In this document: positions 21,890 through 33,414 of the stretch, one piece after another
How positions within the stretch are numbered: the first letter of the stretch is position 1
Layout: every line of letters starts with the position of its first letter
Source of the DNA: Symsagittifera roscoffensis
Lineage: Eukaryota > Xenacoelomorpha > Acoela > Convolutidae
Assembly (NCBI RefSeq): GCF_963678635.1
Contig: NC_087066.1
Location: 35,281,152-35,345,151, forward strand
DNA length: 64,000 bases
Direction of reading: 5' to 3'
The notes under the pieces: generated by a model
Seen by the model: only the letters and a program-made list of their open reading frames with translations
What the model was told of the DNA's origin: nothing
Databases searched by the model: none
Position numbers and translations under genes: made by a program

Positions 21890-24800
21890 TGTTTGCTCAT
21901 ATATGGCCACCATATGGTTTACTGTTGTCAGTCTTCCATGTGTAGATGTTAGGTAGACGATCGAGCACGCTAGAGTACTTTGACATGGGTCCGTCTACTG
22001 AAACTTCTAGAACTCGTTTGTTCAAACCTTTACAACTGATTTTGATTTTATCTAAGTTGTTGTCATAGCAGCAATATGTCTTGCTACACAAACATAGCAT
22101 TTCAACATCTAATTTTTTTTTGAAATTGGAGTCCCGGCTCCCGTTTATCATAGTTGTCATGCGTACTGCAACACGTTCGAGGGAAGAAATTAGTTTTTAC
22201 ATCTGCCTTGGAAAAGTCTCTGCAGTCATTTTCCCTCAATTTTTTCCCAAGCAGCTCTCTTATATGGTTGGATACAATCATATAAGTTTTTTTCAGCAAG
22301 TGCTAAGTAAAGTGAGTCTGGGTTCATCTCCAACTCTTCAAAATTAGTTACATCACAGAACTTGTCAAAGAAGTTGTAGTACAGCTCCAACATTCTCAGT
22401 TTAGCATACTGAAGTATCAGAAATTCAACAAAGATGGGTTCTCGGTGCTCAATGGTTGATTTCAGCATGTCAACCTCCTACAAATCTTTATCAATTGTGT
22501 TCAATCTTTTAAACAGTGGTTCATTTATTGCCTTATGAATTTTGTGTCGTTCAGATTTTTTGTGATTGTATGCCTGGATCTATCTATGATCTGATATCCA
22601 TCGGAGGAATTACCTACATGTTACATTTATTCTGCTCAACTCCTGATCAAGGGTTTTGATCTCCTTCTCTTCTAGCATCAACCACTGACTGTACAAATAA
22701 TTGAAATATTTTTGAGGAGAGTACAGAAAAAAAACGGTAAACTTTGGTGCACTTCAAGCCAAGTTCCAAATAAAAAATCATAAGAGGGGTTATATCTGTT
22801 CCATTTTCTAGCTTGAAGCTAGATATCAGCACTCTCTGAAAATGTTTCAACATATCGTTCTCGATTGCATAACTTTTCATGCTGTCTGCAATATCCTTTC
22901 TTCCAACCTCGTTGTTTTCGAAAATTGGAGGGATTCTAGTTCATCTGGAAAAACTAAATTGCACTGAACATACCCAAAAAGAGATCCATCTTTTATTTTT
23001 GCTAAAAGATACTCTGTACAAAGAAGTATTTGGTAGAGAAAGTAGATTCTGACATGATTTTTGATCTTGTCATCAGTTTTGAAGTTTTCCCACCACTCTC
23101 ACTCCCACATTTCATCAACTTTGTATACTTTCCTTTTAATTATTCTCGTCTCAAATCATCCATCTCTCTCTTCTCATTACTAGGTTAAATATCTGATCTC
23201 TGATCTGTTAACGAGAGACGAGTTCCTTGACGAGAAGAGAAGTGGTAGTATCATCCCATTACTTCGAACACTGTTTTACAGTGATCACAATAACCCTCCA
23301 AATTAAAAGAGTCAATTTTCTTCTGTTTTCCAGATGTGAAAAAGTCTCAATTTTTCATTCTGATCTTGTTTCCTGATAGAAAGGCATAAACATATTCTCA
23401 AAAATGCCAGATTTGTTATGTCTAGCATTAAACTTCTGCAGATCAATGTCAAACTCCCATCTCGTGTACAGTCCTGTGGGCATATCTTGACAACTGAGAA
23501 AGGGTAAATCTGGCTTGCATCAGGACCAATGATCGATATACACATATTTGATTAGTCTCTGATGAATGCCTCATCAACTACAGCTTTTTGACTAAAAACA
23601 ATGGAAGTTCCACCAATCATGTCTTCTGAGGATTGTTGTTTCCAAGTTTGCTGAAAAAGGCTTCATACGGTGGCAGTTCGGGAAAATCAAGCTTGTCTAG
23701 GTTGTCAAAATACTCAAGGGAAGAATCCTTTCGTTTCGCTGAATTTATAGGCTTTGAGAACAGTTCAGAGTAGTTTGCCCACCCGGAAACTTAATTGAAT
23801 CGAGAACTTGTACATCACCAAACTTGAAAAGTATAAAGTCATTCCTTTTTTTTAATGGCTGATGTTTCTTGTTCTTTGTCGCAAATCAAATGAGGGATTA
23901 CGTAGGAACTGATCAGATTCAAATCATACCTAACGCGGTTAAATCCAAAAACTAGTAAATTATTTACATATCTCTGCAGATTATGTTTCAACTCAATGAG
24001 AATTATCATGAAATTTTGTACTCATCTCCAGTTTACTTCTTTCAACCAACAGCTCGAGGTTGCTTACAAAATCAGTTATCAAGTTCTGTGGATCGTTGTT
24101 GTACAAAACGATGGGTCTATCCATCAGATTCGATGATATATAGACTGAAATTGGAACGTTTTACCACTCCAAATTGTTTTTTGGGTAGCTTTCAGTTTGT
24201 CTGTTTGAACACTTTTTGACTCAAAGTCGAAAATGGCTAGGTTGTTGAATAGTTTGTTATTTTTTGAAATTGGGATATTGAAACTTTCAAACTTTTCAAA
24301 TTAAGAGACCTGTTAAAAAAGCTATCACAGCTAGGGCATCAAAAACGCTTAAAGAATGATCTAAATTTTTTGTATAATTGATAAAATTGCTGAATCGCAA
24401 TAGTTTGACTGTTTTGTCAAACCTTCCCTTACTTCGACCAGCCAATTCTCTCACGTAATCTCCCTCTTGTACATCAAAAACGTATATAAAGATGCTTTCT
24501 GCGCAACTTTCTCGACAACATGTAAGTCTTCAACGAAACCTCCACGAAAATTTTTAGAATCATAACCAGATTTCGCTATGAATTCTGTAAAGTATCTGAA
24601 AATGTAAGAATCGAGATCATGTTGTCCATTCATATACATGGCCAATGCGCGGAAAAGACGCAAATGATCTTTGTATGGTTCGCTGTCATTGTAATATAGA
24701 AGACAGATCACTTGTTTATGTCGAAGGGCATAGTCCGGGCACCCCATTGGGATTTTTTTTTAGCAAAACAGCAAAAATTGTCACGCTTGTGATCAACTCG

Positions 24801-25507
24801 AATCGCCACTTTTCGTTTTGACGGTCTTGGGTGCATTGCTCCACAATATCGAATTTTTCTACTTTTCCTTGAATGGTTATCAAGTCTGCTTTAGTACAGA
24901 GCCTTTGGGATTTTCAAACAAGGTATTATTTTCATAGGCGTAGAAAAACCAATATGCACCAGTTTTATTCTTTCGAAGAACAAACCCCAGAGCAATGTTG
25001 ATTTTCGCGGCAGAATCAAGCTTGTTGAAGACTTCTTCACGTTTCTCGTAAATTATTTTAGTACCTAACTTGGAAATTGGAAATTAAATATCTTATGTCT
25101 CCCAAATTCCATCTCCATATCCACTAGGAAATGTTGGCCAGCACTCAACTCCTTACTGAGTTTCTCCCCATCCTGCCGTTCCTCCTTTGTTCAAGTCAGA
25201 TTTTGTTCAAGTCAGGCACCGTATCACTAGGTTTCCGCTGCTTAGCTCCATGTTCCCAGTTCTGATGATGTTGGAGAGATTAGTAACTTTTGAACCCTTG
25301 TAACTAAGAACTTTGAACCGAGAAGAACACACCGTCGACTGCTTAGAGCTTGAAGGTGCATTCGATTTGACTATGTGATAGTTCATTTCTCTTTGATTTG
25401 TTTGCTCCCTTAGTACACTTTTTCCGGTGCGGAGCTGTGTTTTGGCGATTGTATATAAGTCCAAAATCTCCACACTTAATTTTCTCGTTGCGGTTAAAAG
25501 CAGGCAT
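21890..25507 (-). pseudogene. Polinton DNA polymerase B, copy 3 (most complete)
   Basis: About 3.6 kb, close to the ~1,200 residues usual for this family. A start is proposed at 25505-25507, followed by a degenerate N-terminal zinc finger (CGDFGLIYNRQNTAPHRKKC) with one metal-binding Cys position replaced by Phe. Then come the N-terminal domain (24451-25080), the exonuclease region near 24200, palm motif A DASQIYPF near 23525 and a motif B relic near 22590. The motif C relic NPDSLYLA is at about 22310-22324. About 360 bp of the connector (equivalent to 4170-4530) is deleted at 23622. There are multiple stops. Unlike copies 1 and 2 it is not interrupted by the integrase, so it shows the original 5' end. 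Confidence 0.85.
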
Positions 25508-25652
25508 TATCTCAAAATCTAAGAAACAAAAAATGGGACTTTGGAAATGTTCCAAACTTGATAACTTAAAGTACCAATTGAATAAATAAAAACACTATTT
25601 TTTTGCGAAGTAATGAATTGTAAAATTTGAAGGAAAATTTAATTGATTGTTT

Positions 25653-26691
25653 CTGATTGGCAAACAAGAGGAATGATTTGAACCAAAAAATAAGCATTTT
25701 TATACTAACAATAACGTCATCGCCTACCCAATCATTGTTTTATGGTCAAGACCTCATTATTCGAATAAAAGTGACGTCACAGCCCTTGCAAATTTCCTTT
25801 TCTGGAAGTGACGTCATTGCCTACAAAGTCTTCCTTCAAAAATTCTCAATCAATCAGAACCCAGTAGTTTGAAGACATAACTTTGGACTAAACAAAATTC
25901 TTATGTGAAAAGTTCCAGTGAAAAAACTTTTGAATTTCCTCGAGTCACTTTACAAAAAAAAACAATTTTTAATGCGATTTTTTTTGAGGAAACAGATGTA
26001 ATCTCCTGCTTTTTTCACAATTTTTTGAACGTTGAATTTGTTCAAATTAGAGTTCTCCGTTTAAGTAAAGGTCTATTTAGGGAAACTTACTCAATCAAAG
26101 AGTTTACTTTCGAATTGATTATCAAAGCTATAAACTTACTGCTGAGTTACACACGATTTGAAATTTTTTAAAATTATTTTAGAAAACTTAAGGTAATCAA
26201 AAAGCCGTATGTTAATATTTCAAAGTGTATTTGAATTAACTATCCATTTCCCGACTTTTTTTCTCCTTTTCTTTAAATTATTTCAAAAATTAATATCTTG
26301 ATGATAAGTTTTGCAAAAAAAACTTCCAAAAAGTTTCTCTCAAAAAGGCATCAATTCATCCTTTTCGAGCTATCCTCTCCAATTTAAATCAACTAAAGAA
26401 ATTAACTATCCACTCAAAATTTTTTTGTCATATATATCGGCAATTTTTCTCATATTTTACAGAAAACAACCTTTGGTTTTTTTCGGTAGTTCCTTTGTGT
26501 ATCTTCTTTCCTTATTAAGAAAATTTGACTCCTTAAAAGAGTGTTCTGATTGGATATGGCAACCTAAGATAAATGAACATTTCTGTGATTGGTAACGAGA
26601 AATTTTCAAAAACGCCTTAAATGGAGCTTCATATCTGATTGAATACAATTTTTTATCAAATATTCACTAAAAGGCTCTGAATTCTGATTGG
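25653..26691. promoter_or_regulatory. Inverted CCAAT-box cluster
   Basis: CTGATTGG, the complement of the NF-Y box CCAATCAG, occurs at 25653-25660, 26546-26553 and 26684-26691, with near matches at 26587-26592 and about 26634. In these AT-rich surroundings an exact 8-mer three times in 1 kb is more than expected. The last copies lie 230-370 bp upstream of the small frame at 26917. Confidence 0.4.
25712..25816. promoter_or_regulatory. Three CRE-like palindromes upstream of PolB
   Basis: TAACGTCA at 25712-25719 and perfect TGACGTCA at 25772-25779 and 25809-25816 match the cAMP-response element/ATF site. They lie 200-310 bp upstream of the proposed PolB start on the minus strand, so they could be its promoter elements or a divergent promoter. 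Each is followed by a similar word (CGCC, AGCC, TGCC), suggesting a degenerate ~40-60 bp repeat. Confidence 0.45.
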
Positions 26692-26916
26692 ATACGACTA
26701 CCGTTCATATACGGAAAATCTATTGAATGGTTAAACCCGCACATTTGCTTTGAAGGTACTCTTCACTCTTAACTACCGTCACTCTTAGCTCCTCTGTCAG
26801 CTCTAATTCAGTCATATTTCTTGTTCAACTTTCCTTTACTCAGTAACTTATTTCTCAGAAGGATCTTCTCCGTTCGGAATAACAACCTCACATACTCGGT
26901 CGATTTTTTACCAGAA

Positions 26917-27162
26917 ATGATGACTAACAAGGTAGTCGAGTCATTCTTCGGGACTTTCTTGGCTCAAGTGGATGTCCCAAATCAATAAGAAGGATCTTTG
27001 GAAAACCCATTTACCATCAAAGGAGATGAGGATTTCTCTGAGCCGTGGACTCCACTCAGCGAGCCACCAAATCAATCACCAGCCATGGAGGCAAGACCAG
27101 CTTTGCGATCCAATGAGAATTTCCACAACCCTTCAGCTGCTCGACAGCTTTTTGCTTTGTAA
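26917..27162 (+). pseudogene. Small unrecognised ORF with one in-frame stop
   Basis: A double ATG starts an 82-codon frame ending at TAA 27160-27162 and broken only by TAA at 26986-26988 (codon 24). The same frame is open for about 45 codons upstream of the ATG. The second half (EGSLENPFTIKGDEDFSEPW onward) is acidic and proline-rich with balanced base composition, unlike the poly-A/T surroundings, which hints at former coding use. The CCAAT cluster lies upstream. The alternatives are a stopped Polinton accessory gene, an exon of a spliced gene, or chance. No family recognised. Confidence 0.35.
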
Positions 27163-27229
27163 ATAATTTTGTTTTTGTCTAGTGTTTTCTAATTTAATTT
27201 TTTGCATCTAGTTTTTTTATTTTAAAGAG

Positions 27230-27861
27230 ATAGGAACAAAGAAATTTCAGAAGAAGTTATCGAAAAATTTGTTTAAAAAACTTTACACACGGGTTAAAAA
27301 TCACATTAACTTTGCAATTGGCAAAAACTTTTAAAACTTTTTTTTTGCAAACATGGTAAAAAATTTAATTCAGTTTTAACATCTTGTACAAAATTTTTGC
27401 ACACAGGATGAAAAACCATCAGAGATTTTGCACACATGCTAAAAACTTTAGAAAAAATTTTGCAACTTGCAAAAGTTTTACAAATTTTTTAGAATAAATG
27501 TTAAAAAAATTAAAGAAAATTATGCATTTCAAAAAAATGTTCCCAACATTTTTCGCATTCGAAATAAAATTGTAACAAAATTTTTTTGCTCTTTTAAGAA
27601 ACAAAATTTATGATTTTTTTATTCTAAATTTGAGCAAGGAAAAATCCATTTTTTACATGTATGTTGATCAAAAACATCAGAAAACGTGTTAATATGTATG
27701 TATTCACATAGGAAATAGCACTCAAAAATGAAAACTTTTTAGCAGTTATTTAACAAGTTTTATACAATAAAAACTTGCAACTTTCGCATTTGCATAAAAA
27801 AAAGTTGGATTCTTGCATATGTTTTTTGAAAAGCCACGAAAAATCCTACATAAAAATCTTA
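27230..27861. repeat. AT-rich tract with degenerate GCACAC/GTTAAAAA repeats
   Basis: Loose iterations of (T)TTTGCACACA(N)G(N)TAAAAA occur near 27285, 27340, 27395 and 27427, with related words at 27797-27960. Long T and A runs intervene. No coding frame of note is present. Confidence 0.45.
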
Positions 27862-29051
27862 TAAAAACTCTCGCACACTTGTTCAAAAAACCAAAACTCT
27901 TGCATCTTTTAAAAAGTTAAAATTTGCACTCGCGTTAAAAATTGCATAATTTTTTTCGTTGAAAAAGGTTTTAGGTTGAAATCAAATAATTTTGACAATG
28001 TTTTTAGAACAAATATTCAATAAACAAAAAAACTGACACGCTCACTATTTACGGAGCCATAACCATGAATGAAGCAGTCAACATTTTGCTACAAACCGGA
28101 CTCACACTTTAAGTTTCGAAATTTTCGAAACCTTTCCGAAAAAGCTGATCCAAGTGTCTGAGTAGACGCAAGCTTCTAAGCAGAGCTGAGATGATGTTTT
28201 TTGAATTTTTTTCGCAGCAGGCGTAGCTTTGCAACAGTAGCTGTTTTTTTGTATTCTACTTTTCAAATTGCGTTCGACAGCCCGATTTAGTTGATTGAAA
28301 ACTTCACATCTTGATGAATTTTAAATGCAATAAAAGCTATGTTTGTATAAAATTTAAATACAGTCAACACTTTGTTAAGTGAATTGATATTTATCTAACC
28401 TTTGAAAAATTCGATCCAGCGATGATCCGATTAATACTAGGTGAAACTTGCAATTTTCCACTGGGCAGAATGATGAATGGTTAGATACACAATAGTCTTG
28501 AGTGAAATGAGATTTCATAAAAATTTCTGAGTCAGAGATAAAAAGAGATTTCGCCTTGTAATCCGAATAAAAATTGGGATATGCTTGACACATAGCAGAT
28601 GCCATCGCCGATTATTATTGGTTGATATGATTGTATATACATTCAAATGCTTACACAATAGTTCGAGCACCTACGCAATGACCATATTTGAATCATCACC
28701 TACTCACTATTCCGCATTAGGTAACAAAACCTTATTTGTATGTACAGTGAGTCATCTACAATTTTTATTCTTTATCTATTTCCAAAAATCATTCATCATT
28801 CAAAAAACTTGTATGATTATTGACAATGCACTGTAGAAATCGAGCGTTCAGAAATTGAACAAAATTTGCGGAAATTTTGATTGGTTTAAGCATGACTTTT
28901 TATCAAACACAAAAAAGAACAAACTACTTTCTTTTTACCTGTATTGTTTTGGACCCAAACATAAATTTGAAAGACATGGACCAAAAATTTCCTTTTGGGG
29001 GTCTAATTGGATACGGAAATTCCGGTATGGGTTAATTTATTGCATAATCCA
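27862..29051. repeat. 1.19-kb tandem repeat unit 1
   Basis: Begins at AAAACTCTCGCACACTTG and is repeated head to tail at 29052-30235 with about 98-99 percent visual identity. It has overlapping ORFs on opposite strands (minus 28375-28605, plus 28585-28836), neither recognised. Confidence 0.85.
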
Positions 29052-30235
29052 AAAACTCTCGCACACTTGTTCAAAAAACCAAAACTCTTGCATCTTTTAA
29101 AAAGTTAAAATTTTTACTCGCGTTAAAAATTGCATAATTTTTTTCGTTGAAAAATGTTTTAGAGTGAAATCAAATAATTTTGACAATTTTTTTAGAACAA
29201 ATATTCAATAAACAAAAAAACTGACACGCTCACTATTTACGGAGCCATAACCATGAATGAAGCAGTCAACATTTTGCTACAAACCGGACTCACACTTTAA
29301 GTTTCGAAATTTTCGAAACCTTTCCGAAAAAGCTGATCCAAGTGTCTGAGTAGACGCAAGCTTCTAAGCAGAGCTGAGATGATGTTTTTTGAATTTTTTT
29401 CGCAGCAGGCGTAGCTTTGCAACAGTAGCTGTTTTTTTTTGTATTCTAATTTTCAAATTGCGTTCGACTGCCCGATTCAGTTGATTGAAAACTTCACATC
29501 TTGATGAATTTTAAATGCAATAAAAGCTATGTTTGTATAAAATTTAAATACAATCAACACTTTGTTAAGTGAATTGATATTTATCTAACCTTTGAAAAAT
29601 TCGATCCAGCGATGATCCGATTAATACTAGGTGAAACTTGCAATTTTCCACTGGGCAGAATGATGAATGGTTAGATACACAATAGTCTTGAGTGAAATGA
29701 GATTTCATAAAAATTTCTGAGTCAGAGATAAAAAGAGATTTCGCCTTGTAATCCGAATAAAAATTGGGATATGCTTGACACATAGCAGATGCCGTCGCCG
29801 ATTATTATTGGTTGATATGATTGTATATACATTCAAATGCTTACACAATAGTTCGAGCACCTACGCAATGACCATATTTGAATCATCATCTACTCACTAT
29901 TCCGCATTAGGTAACAAAACCTTATTTGTATGTACAGTGAGTCATCTACAATTTTTATTCTTTATCTATTTCCAAAAATCATTCATCATTCAAAAAACTT
30001 GTATGATTATTGACAATGCACTGTAGAAATCGAGCGTTCAGAAATTGAACAAAATTCCCGGAAATTTTGATTGGTTTAAGCATGACTTTTTATCAAACAC
30101 AAACAAACTACTTTCTTTTTACCTGTATTGTTTTGGACCCAAACATAAATTTGAAAGACATGGACCAAAAATATCCTTTTGGGGGTCTAATTGGATACGG
30201 AAATTCCGGTATGGGTTAATTTATTGCATAATCCA
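29052..30235. repeat. 1.19-kb tandem repeat unit 2
   Basis: Second copy of 27862-29051. A 7-base loss in the plus ORF (AAAAGAAC segment near 30101) and a few substitutions distinguish it. Sequence at 30236-30877 that follows is AT-rich and I see nothing in it. Confidence 0.85.
29565..29783 (-). CDS. Hypothetical 72-residue frame kept in both 1.19-kb copies
   Basis: The peptide contains a Cys/His-bearing stretch (CVSNHSSFCPVENCKFH) and is identical in the copy at 28375-28605, which only adds a few N-terminal residues. Conservation may simply reflect recent duplication. There is no promoter, domain or homologue I can name, and an antisense frame overlaps it. It is listed because it is one of the few unbroken Cys-rich frames in the middle of the Polinton. 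Confidence 0.2.
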   Translation of the reverse strand: MCQAYPNFYSDYKAKSLFISDSEIFMKSHFTQDYCVSNHSSFCPVENCKFHLVLIGSSLDRIFQRLDKYQFT

Positions 30236-30877
30236 AAATTTTAAGACTTCATGCAATTTTACATGAGCAGCTGGATCTGTGAAGTCTACAACGCACAAGG
30301 GACTTGGTTATTGTTATGTCTTACATAGATTTCCTGAATCTTGTTTTCTTGGACACGTGACTGGATTTCTTTTCTGTTTATGAAATAATCTTTCCTTCCT
30401 CCCAAAAAGTTCAAAGCAGCGTCTCAATCTGCTTGGTTTACGAAGCATCTTCATGGAATCAATTGCAGCAGTGACTATGAAACATAAACTTATCTTGAAA
30501 AAATATTGACAAGACTAAAAACTCCAGAAACGAAGTATTTTGCGAAAAATTAAGTAAAATGTAAAATTCTGTCAGAAATTTTCAAAACAAAGATTACTAA
30601 CTTGGATGACTTTGCATGCCCAAAAATTCAGAAGCTGATTTTTGAAGATAAACAAAATGATTGGAGGTGTAAAAAACCCCATTTCTTCATGCAAAAACTC
30701 TTCACTGTGCAGAAATTGTAGCATTTGCATACAAAATATGGACTCGATATATTTTTTAAAATTGTAAATCAAATAAATTTTTTGGTATTTTTTTGTGTTT
30801 TGAAATTTAGATATTAATCATCGTCAATTTTTGTTATATTCAATGCCCATCTCATTTTTGAAATGCAAAAAACATGA

Positions 30878-31150
30878 AACAAAAATTGGCACAGAAAAAA
30901 GAAAAGAGATCTGTTACAAGTACTTCCAAAAAACGTGCAAGATTTTCGTTCATGATTCTCCTGATCAAAAACAAAGTTTCCTAATATTAGTTATTTGTTA
31001 CATTCATGGCCCATCTCAACTTTGAAAGGCAAACAATTAAAATTAGGAAACTTTGTTTTTGATTAGGAGAATCATGAACAAAAAATATGGACGTTTTCGG
31101 GACGTACATAGAATAGATCTCTTTTATTTTTTCTGTGCCAGTTTTTGTCA
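30878..31150. repeat. 270-bp inverted repeat with ~108-bp arms
   Basis: Arm 30878-30985 is complementary to arm 31042-31150 over nearly its whole length (shared core GATTCTCCTGATCAAAAAC / its inverse), separated by about 56 bases. The loop resembles the sequence just left of arm 1 (TTGTTATATTCAATGCCCAT). It lies just upstream of the ATPase remnant. Confidence 0.8.
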
Positions 31151-31264
31151 AATTTTTAAAACTAGAATTTGCAACCGTTGGAATTTTTCATCTTTTACCT
31201 GTGAAGAAACAACAGTTTGGGTAGCAATTTAATCAAGTACAGTCGGTTATATGTTACCTTTTCC

Positions 31265-31826
31265 AAAGCTATGAATAAAATAACTTCAACTAAAGAACGA
31301 GGTTTTATCTCAATAGTTGGTCCAAATGGATCTGAGAAACCGCAACCTCTTTATGAACAAATGCAAAAAAGACCTCAAATTTATGCAAGGAGTTAACTTT
31401 GAATTGATTGAAAACGTTCCCAATAATGGAACAGAACACCAGTTAATATTTGATGACTCTTGTGACCAAACTACCAATTTTAAGCAGTTTGTAAAAATTT
31501 CTTCTGCTGGAAGACACAAGGAACTGAATGAAATATATATTAAGCATGATTTGATTCATCAAAGTTTTATTTAAGAGCAAAATCAGAAACAACATTTCTG
31601 AACGATGAGCATAAAATACGTCTCTATACTCCCACTATTTCAAAAAAAATCCTCAAAAATTTCAAAAACATTCCATCCTACATTGTTCAAAAACTTCATA
31701 CAAATCCTCAGCGAATGTCTAGTAAATTTGCTACGAGGCGAGATACAGGATCATCTCCAAAGTGACATAATAAAAAAATTGAAGAGAATTGTCAGAACTC
31801 GCACAAAGAAGAACTTCACTGCATAA
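31265..31826 (+). pseudogene. Polinton packaging ATPase (A32/FtsK-HerA type) remnant
   Basis: A frame from 31301 reads ISIVGPNGSEKP, a P-loop relic at 31319-31342 in which the GK(T/S) end is degraded to EKP. After a frameshift, 31317-31574 reads HQLIFDDS, a Walker B motif with its Asp pair near 31452-31457, followed by SAGRHKELNEIYIKHDLIHQ. This matches the region after Walker B in virion-packaging ATPases of Polintons. A third frame (31605-31826) carries the tail. At least two frameshifts and stops make it inactive. It heads the plus-strand gene block. Confidence 0.65.
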
Positions 31827-31928
31827 AAGGAGATCTATTTTAGGCTCACCTAAAGGCTTACAACTAATATCTCCTACCACTTCTTTTGTAATTAAACGAT
31901 TGACAAATTATGGTTCAGTAATTCCTTA

Positions 31929-32225
31929 ATGATTCCTAATTCCTTATTCAGTTTATCAATCGCAAAGCAAACTTCCAAAAAAACAACAAGGTTGGATCAA
32001 AAGCAAGAAAAAAAGAAGATTGTACCAATAGATTTCAATTCTGTTCACAATGCTGTGAATGCGAGGTTGAAAACAAGTAAAAATAAGCATCTTTGTGATT
32101 TAATTTTGAATTTTTCCAGAAGTGAACTAAGTCAGTCAGAGAATATCATTTTTGATGAGCGAGACACAAAAGAATCTAATGAAGACTTGGTGTGTTCATT
32201 AGAGCGAAAAATTTACCATTTATGA
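31929..32225 (+). CDS. Unrecognised 98-residue frame between ATPase and integrase
   Basis: A lysine-rich N-terminal part is followed by IVPIDFNSVHNAVNARLKTS and an acidic end. It lies on the same strand as the neighbours, 100 bp after the ATPase tail and just before the integrase. It may be an accessory Polinton gene or the displaced tail of the ATPase gene. No domain recognised. Confidence 0.3.
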   Translation: MIPNSLFSLSIAKQTSKKTTRLDQKQEKKKIVPIDFNSVHNAVNARLKTSKNKHLCDLILNFSRSELSQSENIIFDERDTKESNEDLVCSLERKIYHL

Positions 32226-32239
32226 AGCAACTCAACTTC

Positions 32240-33180
32240 TAACTAAACTTGATACCAACAAGAAAGCCAAAACGAAAGACACAGGAACTTGGATCCGTTT
32301 CAAAATCTGAAATTTTAAGTCTGAACAGATTGTTTTCATGTGGTAGAGCGGCGTACGGTTCTGTGCGAAACTTGAGTAAAACAAGCGGTCCGAAAAAAGA
32401 AAAAAGGGCATTTTTTATAAGCCAAGAGACATCGCATTCAAAAGTTTGTTCCTCTAATCAGACGTTTCCGAAGACTTCAAGCTTTTTCTAAATATATCAT
32501 TAAATCTGGTGTATGAACTTGGCTTTTGTGGACAAACTGGCGGTTCAAAACAATAGGTTCCTACATTTATTGGTTGCTGTTCATGTTTTTTTGAGATTTT
32601 TTAGAGTTCAAACATGGAAAACAAAATATGCCAAAAAATTTTTGCCAGCTTTCAAAAAAATGACTTCTCGAGAAAACACTTCTGAAATATTTTGGATTGT
32701 TAAAAGAACAGAACATTCAAAATTTTATGCTTGGAGAAAAAGATTGAACTTTACAATGAGTGAAACAAAAATTTCATTCGCAGAGAGAGCCATTCAATCA
32801 TTAAAACACATAATTTACCGCTGCATGGAAGATCATGGTGAAATATTTTTTCACAGTTTACCTCAAGTTGTCAAGTTGTGTCTACAATGAATTGTCGCGT
32901 CAATAGATCTATTGGGAAAGCACCTAGAGATGTCAAGAATTCTGATTTTTTCTCAATTCTGTACAAGAAAGCTCTAACAAGGTATAAGAAAAAACTCAAA
33001 GTCGGAAATAGAGTGAGAATTTCAAAGAATCATGTTCTTTTTCGAAAGGGTTACAAAACACAGTTTACAGATAAAATTTTGGCAATATCTGCAAACAAAC
33101 CTCCTTCATACAACATCAAAAATCTCTCCCAAACAAAAATTTCCAGGAGAGAGAAAATGCGCTGAGAAAATGTTCAGATT
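32240..33180 (+). pseudogene. Polinton retroviral-like integrase remnant
   Basis: Integrase that would insert the element by DDE chemistry. The N-terminal part (32249-32491, YGSVRNLSKTSG) is followed by the core at 32513-32890. The first catalytic Asp is in NLAFVD (about 32531). The second Asp position in FWIVKRTEH is Val (32699-32701). The Glu is kept in FAERAIQSLK (32783-32785), but the spacing is short, suggesting a small loss. The C-terminal basic SH3/chromo-like part (KVGNRVRISKNH) is in another frame, 32878-33165. The catalytic substitution and frameshifts make it inactive. Confidence 0.75.
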
Positions 33181-33414
33181 AAAGGTAATCATTTTAAAAC
33201 TAAATTTCTATCAATCAAATGTCATGGATGATCTACTGTTGAGCTATTTTTTAACGCTTCTTATAATTAATACCCGATTAATAGCCTTAGTTCTTTTACA
33301 ATTTTTCTACCCGAGCAAATACATTCAAAAAGAGATTGGGAGGTTGCTATTTCAGAAATATCCTACTCTTATTTTTCACAAAATGTTAGTGAGAGAAAAC
33401 TTACTTTCGTAGAT

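Noticed and set aside
1-25507. Intact host genes with introns among the short ORFs
   Set aside because: No exon chain with consistent splice sites, domain order or composition could be followed; all recognised pieces belong to mobile elements.
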